Below, piece by piece: positions 45,601-54,790 of a stretch of 64,000 nt of DNA. The DNA is taken from the NCBI GenBank assembly GCA_027627225.1, contig CM051024.1, positions 39,123,725 through 39,187,724 on the forward strand, read 5' to 3'. Below the pieces are notes generated by a model. It searched no databases, was not told where the DNA came from, and worked only from the letters and a program-made list of their open reading frames with translations. Position numbers and translations under genes: made by a program. How positions within the stretch are numbered: position 1 is the stretch's first letter; each line of letters starts with the position of its first letter. Source of the DNA: Congeria kusceri (taxonomy: Eukaryota > Mollusca > Bivalvia > Myida > Dreissenidae).

Positions 45601-48424
45601 GACCCCAAGGGGCATAATTTGAACAATCTTTGTAGAGGACATACAAAATATGAAACCTCTGGGCCGTGCGGTTTCAGAAGATTTTTTAAGTTTACACTTT
45701 TTTAAATATATTTTTAGCTCTGGTGACTTACATATGCAGCGGACCACAACAATTTGAACAACTTTGAAAGAGGGTCACCCAATGATCATTCCTGTGAAGT
45801 TTGGTGAATATCTACCAAGTGGTTTAGGAGATGTTGTTTAAATGAAAAGTTGATGATGGACGGACGGACGCACAGACCACCGGCGATCACAAAAGCTCAC
45901 CATGAGCACTTTGTGCTCAGGTGAGCTAATAAAAGGCTGGAAGCAAGTAAAACATCTTTGCTCATAAATTAAGCAAACACACCCAGACTGATAATATTCT
46001 TTAACTAACTTGCCTTACAAACTTATTAAAATCGAAAGTATATAGTAATAGGTAATTTATAGGTTTTTTTTGAATATGGTTTAAGCAAAGCAGGGCTTCT
46101 TTTGGCCAATTTTATAGCTGTTATTGGGTCATATTCCCAATGGCAAAAATTCTCTTTTCCCAAATCCAGTCCCAAAATTCCCAATCCATGGTTTTACTTT
46201 CAGATGTTTGGAAATAAGAGGTGTTCACTGTAGAAATAAAGACTATTGCAGTTGTAATAACTGTTTTACTGATTTTTTTTTTTTTTTTTTTCAGAACATA
46301 CTAATTTATGTAGCTTATCTATTTTATTATTTAAATTTTATTAATCAATCTGTTAATACTTTTTCCCAGTTTTAGGTCAATTGACGCTTAAATTCCCAAT
46401 TTCATGGGTACAGGTCATATTGCCAAACTGGTAAAAAAAGCCCTGCAATGAAACATTTTCTAAATTCATTATATTTAAGATTGTAGCCACTGTTCAGTTC
46501 ACTCAGAAAATGACAGGGTCAGCATGATCAATACACCAATTATTTCAAATACTGACAAACAAGCAATAATTAAACGATTCGATGTTGTACAACTTGCCTC
46601 TGACAGACTTGTAGAAGATACGGCTGGGGGCTCTGAAGTGGAAAGGTCCCCGGCTAGGATTGGTATTGCATCTGTAGTTCAGATACTTCAAAGCCTTCAC
46701 TGAAAGACATAGACCGACATATTTAATAGCACCATCTGTCAGGTAGGAGACTAGAAATTACGTAGTATTTGTTTGTTCATGATAATGCTACCACATGTAC
46801 GGGATTGTGAATATTTGCACTGAAAAGTCTAAGCCCATAAACGCCGAACATTTTCTATTGATGCGCCTGCATTTTCCAATCTCCAACCGGAAAAAATGTT
46901 GTCAGCAACGATTTATTACATCTACAAACAGCGAAAAAAGAAATGTGGCGCGTCGTGAGAAAACCGGTCTTAATGCATGTGCGTAAAGTGTCGTCCCGGA
47001 TTAGCCTGTGCAGTCCGCACAGGCTAATCCAGGACGGCACTTTCCGCTTGTATGGTATTTTCTGTTTCAACGAAGTCTATTCTAAATATAAATCCACTGT
47101 AGGCGCATGCATTAAGTCCGGTTTTCTTACGACGCGGCTCAAATGTACTTACTTTTATTTCTGAAGAAGTTTCCAGAAATGTTGATGCCTTCACATCGCA
47201 CCACTACAACACGCTGACCTGGAAGAAAAACATAAAATCTTAAATGAAAATTACACAAATTTCACATTAAGCATAATAAATTCCACCTTTGATAATAAAC
47301 AGTTTCGGGTTTTGGCATCAGAGACTGCAATTTGCAAATGAAATCGTTTAACATAATTGTAGCACAATGTATCTTGTAGATCACCTTAAGTGACTTGTCT
47401 GAATGAAATACCGATTACCATAAATACAAGTATTTCTGTGTATTCTGTCAAATTTGTGAGCGACACAATCTCATTAAAATCATCTCCAGTCTGACACTAT
47501 TATATAACCTGATGACTGGATCTGATGACTTCGCATTAGGGGTCGCGTTCAGATGATCTCTTCAGAAGCCAATCAAATTGTTACCTTCAAAATGTTGTGG
47601 TATAACTTTATATATAAACCACAAAAACTATGCACGAAATTAACAAGAACTTTGGATGTTTAGTCACCTAAGGTACCACATATCCATTGTCAACCACGTG
47701 AAAATTAACTGTAAATGATTTATCCCAGAGGATCAGCTGGAAATGCATCACTTTTTAAAAACCGTGGCGAAACTTTCTTGTCTAAAAAGCAATTTCATTC
47801 GGCGCAGCATGGCTGATATTTAATTGTTCGGGTAGTCATTTAAACGTGACCTGCTATGCGATGTCTTCAGATCCTAACGTTAGGATTTGATTTTAATGAG
47901 ATTGGTGAGCGACACATACTCAGGGGAAGATCTAGGATCACGAAAGGTACAGGGTGCTGCTAAAAAGTAGCAGGCTGGAAAGTCAGACCAGTCTGGTGAC
48001 ATCTCTAATAATTTGCTCAATCCAGCTCATTTGTTAGTCTAATACTTGTAATTAAGGTTTTTAAGCATAGACTATTCATTTGCAATTGAATATTTGTAAA
48101 AATATAATTTAATATTTAAAGATTTTCATTTTTTGTTGTTGACCAGCCCAGAGGGGCAGAAGGGGGGGGAAGTAAAAAGGAGCAGGGTGCAGCACCCTGC
48201 TATTTTGCTCTAGATTTTTCCCTACATACCAACCACTGTTTACTTATGTCTGTGTGACTTTTTTGAGGAGTTTAAACACGAGGACAAACAATTCCAAGAA
48301 ACTTCTACTGTTAAGAAATTGGGACTACAGAAAAGCCAATCTATAAATTACCTTGCAAAAGGGTTTTCGCAACAACTGCTGCCAGTCTTCCCATCAGATG
48401 CCCACGGGCATCAATGACAATGGG
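36523..48424 (-). CDS. RPL13A: Ribosomal protein uL13 (RPL13A), first exon not found
   Basis: Large-subunit ribosomal protein uL13. Exons in transcript order: 48352-48424, 47153-47218, 46598-46699, 42231-42376, 41534-41656, 36523-36606. They join in frame to 197 residues (human 203); the missing first exon should code for about 4-6 residues, as the first found exon starts at [14 protein letters not shown]. Conserved blocks: [90 protein letters not shown]. The intron after exon 46598-46699 has a GC donor (GAG/GCAAGT). The last intron (4.9 kb) carries four U33-like snoRNAs, as the vertebrate gene hosts U32-U35. The introns are also packed with tandem arrays. Confidence 0.96.
36753..36837 (-). 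ncRNA. SNORD33: C/D-box snoRNA U33, copy 1
   Basis: Read on the minus strand: terminal stem TTGGTC...GACCAA, C box in ATGATGATGA, internal C' TGATGA (36788-36793), guide CATGCACTACCAT directly before D box CTGA (36759-36762). The guide plus D box equals the human U33 end. U33 directs a 2'-O-methylation of 18S rRNA near human position 1326. This copy has one extra base in the spacer (CTTAACATGC). Boxes and six-base stem are intact, so it is likely functional. Confidence 0.88.
37504..37585 (-). ncRNA. SNORD33: C/D-box snoRNA U33, copy 2 (C box changed)
   Basis: Stem AGGTC...GACCT, guide CATGCACTACCAT and D box CTGA are intact. The C box region reads GTGACGATGA where copies 1 and 3 have GTGATGATGA, so neither register gives the full RUGAUGA consensus. 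It may be weakened or dead. Confidence 0.8.
37950..38115. repeat. Dispersed repeat, mate of 21560-21836
   Basis: AAACATTTTCATGAAGATCG, GTGGAAACGGAAGTGGT and CACCCTGCCATCTTCCAC match the TOLLIP intron 4 copy. It lies between snoRNA copies 2 and 3. Confidence 0.5.
38223..38306 (-). ncRNA. SNORD33: C/D-box snoRNA U33, copy 3
   Basis: Stem TTGGTC...GACCAA, C box GTGATGATGA, C' TGATGA, guide CATGCACTACCAT and D box CTGA, all intact. It has the cleanest consensus of the four. Confidence 0.9.
38507..38760 (+). repeat. 43-bp tandem repeat, about six copies
   Basis: Unit: GTTATGGTGATCTGTAACAG then AAATACTCATTATTATACCA then GAG. Near-identical copies, the last two shortened or altered. It lies directly beside snoRNA copy 4. 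Confidence 0.92.
38772..38848 (-). ncRNA. SNORD33: C/D-box snoRNA U33, copy 4
   Basis: C box CATGATGA, C' TGATGA, guide CATGCACTACCAT and D box CTGA are intact. The spacer differs (ACGGATGGTTTGTGTAAC) and the terminal stem is shorter than in copies 1 and 3, so processing may be less efficient. Confidence 0.82.
38932..41228. mobile_element. AACAAGAGGGCC-type element with nested insertion
   Basis: Opens AACAAGAGGGCCATGATGGC and closes after GACGACGGATGATAGACAAC. Its body at about 40340-41180 is a diverged array of about 150-base units with GGCAATAACTCTGGTG and ATAGACAAACTGTG. A TIR element at 39291-40320 splits it. Lies in the last RPL13A intron. Confidence 0.6.
39291..40320. mobile_element. 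TIR element with probable 9-bp target duplication
   Basis: AGAGCTCCAGATAAC at 39291-39307 and GTTATCTGGAGCTCT at 40302-40317 are exact complements. Flanks GCTATAAGG and GCTAAAAGG look like a 9-bp duplication with one change. Inside, an ATG with [15 protein letters not shown] at about 39814-39860 followed by a frame from 39919 may be a leftover transposase N-terminus. Mutator-like is a guess from the duplication length. Confidence 0.5.
41534..41656 (-). CDS. RPL13A: RPL13A exon [11 protein letters not shown]
   Basis: Encodes 41 residues, [18 protein letters not shown] to KTKLAAD. Acceptor TTCCAG, donor GAT/GTAAGC, phase 0 both ends. It is the exon directly before the snoRNA-bearing intron. 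Confidence 0.96.
42231..42376 (-). CDS. RPL13A: RPL13A exon [12 protein letters not shown]
   Basis: Two bases finish a split Gly, then 48 codons to RLKQNRR. Contains [13 protein letters not shown], the most conserved uL13 stretch. Donor CGG/GTATAT. Confidence 0.97.
42550..43905. repeat. ~140-bp tandem array, nine to ten diverged copies
   Basis: Units contain ACCCCATATGCAATCCCAAG, GAGGTCTCGATATAAGGTAT, GAAGTTTCATTAAAATATCT and TTGAGCGGAAACCGTTTTTC. Spacing of the first word is 136-145 bases. It looks like the body of a tandem-unit element of the same style as that at 44411. In an RPL13A intron. Confidence 0.9.
44050..44390 (+). mobile_element. Dispersed element D, copy 2
   Basis: Inverse of the copy at 26609-26990. 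Begins CACCTTTGGGGAAAGGTGGC and ends GGGGCAGAATTTCAGCCCCA. The open frame here has no recognisable domain. Confidence 0.65.
44411..45933. mobile_element. Inverted-end element with ~160-bp tandem units
   Basis: Opens AACAAGAGGGCCCTGAGGGC with GCTCACCTGAGC and closes with GCTCAGGTGAGC, its complement. Inside are about eight units near 160 bases with CCATGTGACCCCCGGGG, TTTTGACCCCAGGGGCATAA, AGAGGACCACTATAGGATG and TTGCGGTTTCAGA. Non-coding; in an RPL13A intron. Confidence 0.82.
46598..46699 (-). CDS. RPL13A: RPL13A exon [16 protein letters not shown]
   Basis: Completes a split Met, then [17 protein letters not shown] to YKSVR plus one base. The donor must be GAG/GCAAGT because the next exon supplies GT of a conserved Gly; no GT lies at the boundary. 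Confidence 0.95.
46944..47142. mobile_element. Palindromic MITE, family P, copy 4 (internally deleted)
   Basis: Begins GTGGCGCGTCGTGAGAAAAC and ends TTCTTACGACGCGGCTC. After AAATCCACTGTAGGCG it jumps directly to CATGCATTAAG, so the inner half of the right arm is gone. It ends ten bases before an RPL13A donor. Confidence 0.78.
47153..47218 (-). CDS. RPL13A: RPL13A exon [13 protein letters not shown]
   Basis: Completes a Gly codon, then [16 protein letters not shown] to FRNK plus one base. Acceptor TTCCAG, donor A/GTAAGT. Confidence 0.96.
47466..47904. mobile_element. MULE-like MITE, copy B (439 bp, 9-10 bp TSD)
   Basis: Flanked by GTGAGCGACA at 47456-47465 and 47905-47914. Ends CAATCTCATTAAAATCA and TGATTTTAATGAGATTG are exact complements. 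The interior is the reverse of copy A at 2741-3180 (for example GATCAGCTGGAAAT, AAGCCAATCAAA, TGTGGTATAACTT). Lies in RPL13A intron. Confidence 0.85.
48352..48424 (-). CDS. RPL13A: RPL13A second exon ([16 protein letters not shown])
   Basis: Encodes [18 protein letters not shown] to KTLLQ plus one base. Acceptor CTTTTCAG means a coding first exon lies at higher coordinates, ending in phase 0. It was not identified with confidence. Confidence 0.95.
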
Positions 48425-51400
48425 CTGAAAAGGAAACCAGAAATTATCGATACCCAGTTATGAGCATACTCATCACATGCCACTGCAATGTGATGGTTTG
48501 TGAAGCTTTTTTTTTATTATCCTGCTTCTCTGAATGGTTATGCTTATTTAGTTCTATTATGTGGAGGTTTGAAAAATCATTAATGCAATGCTTTTCCTGA
48601 AAAAGAGTAACTTACTGCTTTGTGGAACAGAGTTGAAGAAATTCTATGGAAAACTTAAAATGGCATACTTGTCATCTATTAATATTATTCAGAGTTTGTA
48701 AAATGCTAAAATTGATGCCTGCCATTGAAATGGACCGATTTAGGAGAAAATCTTGCAGCAAACTGTTAACAGCCAGAAAAACGAAATGATGAGTCAAGTA
48801 GAAATGTAATATCTTTTTTTTTTTTTTGGATTTTTCGCCATTTCAACAGTATTTCAGTCATATCAGGGCGGTCAGTTAACCTACTCACAGTTTTCCTGGG
48901 CAAGCTTAGCCCACCTAAGGGGTTAACTAGTACTAAGTGCACATTCCTATGCCAGTAACTGACAACTGCCCTACTTCAATCAGAGGTAGGGGGACAATGG
49001 CCGTAGAAATTATTTCATGACCAATACACACACAAGTTATGTAGCCGGGCTGGGGTTCGAACTCACGATCCCCGGATTGACAGTCCAGTGCTCTACCAAC
49101 TGAGCTAGCATCCATCATACATATGAAGGTTGGAAAATTATGCGGGATACAAAATACACTCGCCCAGACGACGATGGCGAGTTGTTTTGCAGCTGGGCGA
49201 CTAGGTAAAACCAGTAATGAGCCCAGTTGCACAATGCATGTATGGAGAATGTTCTCACATTGCACAAAGTCACTTATAAACTATATAGTTCATATAAAAC
49301 AATAATATCCAAGGTAATTTCCTGGAGCAGATGAAGCTGTTCTGCTTAAACAGTATCCTTCTTTCTTATCTATTCAGCCACCCGTCTATTCGGCCACCCC
49401 CTGAATAATGGAGATGGTTATTTCTTATTAAACTTGTGTCAGTTATTTGTATTGTAACAATTCTACCTCATAAATAGTTGGGTTTTTTTTAGTGCGAATC
49501 TTAGATTTCGTCTTATAAAATAAAGACATAATTATGATGAAATCGTTTGAAAATCGCTACACACCATGTGCATAACCCCGGATTTTTGTTGAAATTCATT
49601 TTGAAACAGTTAATTTGGTGTTAGTTAATCTAATTCAGGATGCTTTTAATGTATTGGATAAAAATTATTACAAAATTTAAATGCTTTCCTATTAATATAA
49701 GCCTGAACCAAATGATCGGAAAAACAGAAAAATTCATTGTTGCTAGGGTGCCATCATAGAATCTCGTCAGTAACTAAGGCCATACCAATATATTTGACTC
49801 AGAAGGTTTTTGGATGCCTGAACGAAAACAACAACAATTTTGACAATGTGAAAAATCGTGTTGGAAAACATAAAAGTTTGAAAAAAATGACTCTGGTGTT
49901 TTTACCAATATTTGTAAAAACAGTGGGCAACTAGTCAATATACACAGTTAAAATACTGTGTTAACTTATAGCAGGTTCCCAACATAATTGATATATAAAA
50001 GTTTTGCAGGTAAACATTTGCTTTAGCTTGTCCCGCTGCCATTAATAAGTTATGAAAGAAAAATGTTTGTTCTTTTTACTCATTGTTTTTTCCTGCCTGG
50101 TTAGTAGGTTTCGAAAAATCATGGGGACGCTAAACATCGAATCAAATTTTTATGGCCTAAGTGAATGGCTGATATCTAAATTATCTGGCCTTTATTTTGT
50201 AGGAGCATACATGCCATACGTCCCGCTTTCGTGAGGTTTGTCCCCGCGTCCCGATCAGATGCTTTTTGTCCCCGTCAATCACAAAAGTGATGCTAGTGTT
50301 AGTGTGCAATAAAAGTAACATTGGGCCAACAATTTACTTCTTATCGTTAAATTCCAATTGGTCCCTATGACAACAATGCCGACGAGGAGCAGTTATGATA
50401 ACCCAAACAGTGGTTTATATATCCTTTGCCACGCTTTCGCGGGATGGTGATCATATAATCCGCGGTCGTTAAGTGCTGTTAGTCATCACATGGAGGGTGT
50501 ATACAGTAACTGTATGTCACATAAATACTGACCTATATGAGCGACAATTACGTTATCAATTCGGCTGTTTCGTTTTTCATTGTTAAAGAGGAAATGTCAA
50601 CTGCACATGTTCGCCATACAGATACCTAATGTTGATGTTATGCGCTACGAAGCTTTTATTCAAAAGTAAAGATCTCACAGTTCTCTGCATTACAAAGTTT
50701 TTATATGGCAATTAATACACCCACGCTTTCCATGTGAATGACGTGTCGTTGAACATGTCAGCATAATTTTTGCGCGCTATTTTTGCAGAACAAAAGATTT
50801 ACACAAAGTGCAAAATGTATATGTACTTTTAAACATTTGAAACAAGTTGGCATGCCGTGCACGAGGAAATTTTCCCACTGTTTTTGCAGGAACAAAGCAT
50901 ATAATATACGTTTATAAATTAATATTTTTGTACTTCCTTAATTATCCAATCAGTATTACGCGTTCAACAGTGGTAACGATGAAAAACAGTTAAAGCACTA
51001 AACAAATGCTTGTAAGAACATTATTTATTGAATAAAAAAGGCCCCGTAACTAGATTGAGTGTAACCTTATGATTCGAGAACACGGAGAAGTGGGTTTGAA
51101 TGTGACGTTTTTGCACGAATTGGATGCACACTGGATATCAACATCCAGAAAGAATTATTACTTTCAGTTTCGCAATGACGACGCTTTTGCTTTTAAAAGG
51201 TTATGGTTACTACCGTATAAACGGTGACGTTTCGTTTATTTTATTGTGTTTAAACGTTTTCAAAAAATGAAAACGTGTTAACCTTAATTAGTGTCTACAT
51301 GTATTATGTACATGAATGATATGACAATTAATACGAATATTGCGATCCATGGACCATGCGACAAATTAACAACACTAAGGTGTCCCGCTGAAATGTCAAA

Positions 51401-54400
51401 TGTCCTGCCGATTTTTTGTCAATGTCCCGTTTTGGCCTGAAAAAAAGTATTGCATGTATGTGTAGGAGAGACCTTAAATTCAAAGATAAAAGTCCCAATC
51501 GTGTTGAAATTTTGTTCATTTAGGATATAAACGCAATTTAGCTCTTAAGTTGTAAACCAAGCCAGTTTAAGCATCATATGTTCTGCATTTGTAGGGGTGC
51601 TATGTCCCTGAATATGACAACATTGACAATGCCATTTATGTAAAAAATACAGTCAGTTCATCGTCGCAAATTTAACCAAATTAAGGATCCATGATTTTAA
51701 ATTATCGTTTAAAGCTTTATTTTGATGTTTTACTATCTGAAATTGTGTAATATAGTTATACTAGCTTGCATTTAACAACTATGTTGAACAAACAAGTTTT
51801 TCCAATAGATGTCAGTTAACAAAATATTAACCGTGTAATTTGTAAAAATCACAAACTGTTAACGCTTATGTTGTTGATGTTACGATTAAAATTAAACGAA
51901 TAACACGTCATTATGCGACATTCTTTTTATTTCATTCATTGCTTAGATTGTTAAAGGATAATTTCTATCACCTGATATTTGAATCTATTTGGACAACGAA
52001 TGGAAAATTTAATATTAACGGTGACTATGATTATACCTTGCGATTGAAACCCATGTTGGTAAAAAAAGAGGAAGTGAAATGGGGTTTACACGTGAGCTTT
52101 CAAAAATCCTTGGGTAGAAACCTTTCCGTATAATACTCCACCGTACTGTTACAGTTTAATGGTTACAAACCACTTTAAACAACGTCTGTAAAGACAATCA
52201 CTTCAGATTATAAGCACAGAACCGCATGCACATGAAAAGAAACTTTGAATAATATTCCATTGTGTAGTACTATATCTGCTGTGATAATAATAGACAAGTC
52301 AAAACGTTCGATAATTGTTTTCGTATGTTTCGCCCCTAGTCGTTTCATTCCCTAGACTGTGCACTGGGCCCTGCTGAGCGTTAATGGATAGTGCTGTCGT
52401 CATGTGAGATTTGTTTTGTTTGTGTGCGCACGTGCGTGTATTTATAGTTCATTTATTTGGCCAAATGTTATGGTTTGTGATACGATCCTAAGCAAAAAAT
52501 AGGCCAAAAATAGTGAAATAAAGCACCAAAACACAGAAACATATAGTGGATATATTAATGCATGACAGCGACGTGCATTACTTTTTTCATAATTTTGCAG
52601 ATTTTCAAGTATAAAATGTAATACCAGAGGCGTAACCATAGGCATACTCCTATACGCCAGTGCGTATAAATCGTAACGCTAGCGTGGAAATGGAAAGTTT
52701 ATTAACGTTAAATCCAGAGATCTAAAGGGGTGTATGCATTGTAATTATTATATGCACTTTTCAGATATCTGACTGGTTGCATTGTGTAATTTTATGCAAA
52801 TGCAAGCACTAGTGTTGTAAAAATGACCTTTTGTTAGTAAATAAATGTTCATGAATGACAGAGAAAACTGTTAATTTAACGTCACCTTTTTAATGTGTAC
52901 TTTTTAGTGTTCGTATACTCAGTTTCTGCCTGGGTACGCCCTTGATGCTTGTTGCTTCGCTTTTAGCATTGAAGACTTTATTTTGGTCAAAAATTTCAAA
53001 GGTGGTAAGCACTATACCAGATTACCCATCAGAAGGCATGTCGATCATTATAATAATCACCCAAGCTTTCGATACGACAAACCAGAACGGGGTACCAGAA
53101 AACCAGGCGGAGGGCACGATATGACCAACAGGAGGGTACGACATGACCGAACCGAAAGATAGGACATTTAAAAAGTAAGGTTACGACATGACCAAACAGA
53201 GAGTTGGAGATAAACATCTTTGAGGTATGACACGCCCATCCGGACGATACGACATACCGTATTTGATTTATGTTTTCGGACGCTCAGTGTGTTCGAACAC
53301 CCTCAAAATCGGCAAAAATAATTAGTTTGTCACTATGTTTTCCGACACTTTCAAAAAAGGAAGGTAACCAGTCAGTGTGTATAATATTATCCACGAGTTA
53401 TCGAAATTATGACATAAAAGGCCACAATTGACGGCTCTATATATAACCAACTGAGCCATTTTGGTGTCAAAATACGAGAGGAGCTTATTGCTAATCAAGA
53501 TACACACAATTCTGACATCAAAATGTATACAAGAACAAACAAGAACGAGCTTTGTTTAATATTACCACGTACTCTGAGAGCGCTGACGCCGCCAAGGCAG
53601 CGATTATCCACTAGAGGATACGAATTAAGTGACCAACTATAGGGTAGACGCTACAATATATCATACCAGATGTACCAATCCATCTTTGGTGTGACACACC
53701 CACTCGGGCAGAGTCAATTATGTGATAATCCCTAATTTTTATTACAACTACCTACACACTGCTCCGTATGATTGTGTCCTATACGACAGAGGTTTACTCG
53801 CGTACAACAAACCAGAGGGTACAACGTACGTTACCGACCTGGGTTTCGAAATATCCATGATATAGAAATTTACCAGGTAGCAAACGTACTACGTGACCGC
53901 AAGGTGAACAAGGGAAAGCACTACGTACAGGGGAGTCTGGATTGGCCAGTAATGACAGTTATTTCCCCTTAACGTTTTTCTATTTTCTTCTGCACTATGT
54001 TATTGATGATAATTAAATCCTTTAATATATGTACATATGTACTAAATGCAAACGGACGACTATTAGCATTGTGTTTGAATGTTTTAGTTATGTTTTATTA
54101 TTTTGTTGGCATACACCAATACTACGTGTTTAATATCGGTATAAACATAAAACGGCGTTATTTGTAAAGAAAAAAACCAATATAAGCCAATTAGAATCTA
54201 TTGCCGATGCTGATTTACCGGATATATGTATTTAGTATAACATATTTACATTACAAACAAATATACTTTCATTTTCTGTACGAGAAGGCTACATACAGTT
54301 GAAAATGGTAATAGCGTGAATTATTTGACTGTTTTAATTATGCGTTATTGTATATAATCATTATATGCATAATTTATAATAAAGCTTAATATGATACTGA

Positions 54401-54675
54401 AATGAACATCGTATTATGGTTCTGTTAGACAGCTACAGTTTACTTCCGGCGAGAACAAAATTAACATCGCGCAAACGCTGGTTACAAACGCTGATACATC
54501 ACGTGCGTTCCAATACAAGCGTACAAGATGAATTGGACAATTAAACAAGCCACCGCTAATAGTTCGTCCGCCCCGCGCCGTTGAAACATTGCGCGAAATG
54601 GGAGCAAACGGTTTACATCTCAATTAAATATTTAGTTTTTAATTGTAATTGATAAAATTACATTTTTAATAAATT
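48425..54675. other. Intergenic and RPL13A 5' region
   Basis: Must hold RPL13A exon 1 and promoter. No further protein segment recognised. Degenerate tandem words of ACGACATGACC type occur at about 53090-53260, and AGGGTACAACGTACG at about 53815. The open frames at 49737-49934, 51939-52133 and 53772-53972 show nothing familiar. Confidence 0.45.
49041..49113 (-). repeat. tRNA-like SINE head (anticodon loop CTGTCAA)
   Basis: On the minus strand: GCTCAGTTGGTAGAGC D arm, an anticodon stem CTGGA/TCCGG with loop CTGTCAA (GTC, Asp-like) and GAGTTCGAACCCC as B box. The acceptor and T stems do not pair, so it is not a working tRNA gene. A tRNA-derived SINE or tRNA relic is more likely. Confidence 0.55.
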
Positions 54676-54790
54676 ATGGAGTCGGTGTGGACTTGTATAT
54701 TCGTGGGTGTTTTTGTTTTGGTGTGCCCGACGGTAGTATGTCAGTGGGGTTGGACGTTACCGCCCGGGTATGCGTGCATTGAAAGACCAG
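54676..54790 (+). CDS. SOD exon 1 (signal peptide)
   Basis: [17 protein letters not shown] followed by [20 protein letters not shown]. Donor CCAG/GTAGGT in phase 1, which joins exactly to exon 2. The join is supported by frame and by the missing N-terminus of the SOD fold, not by conservation of exon 1 itself. Confidence 0.75.

Noticed and set aside
46500..46560. Possible U35-like snoRNA between RPL13A exons
   Set aside because: The C box would read TTGATCA, and no terminal stem or known guide is seen.
48430..48480. Possible further C/D snoRNA (GTGATGAGTATGC on minus strand)
   Set aside because: Lies too close to the splice acceptor and has no D box.
49041..49113. tRNA-Asp gene
   Set aside because: D arm and anticodon stem look right, but acceptor and T stems do not pair.
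50679..50690. RPL13A exon 1 candidate (minus strand ATG plus three codons, then GTGAGA)
   Set aside because: Length and phase fit, but four codons is too little evidence, the start context is poor, and no pyrimidine-tract start is near.
54414..54623. Minus-strand open frame upstream of SOD
   Set aside because: No homology, no splice support and it overlaps the likely SOD promoter.
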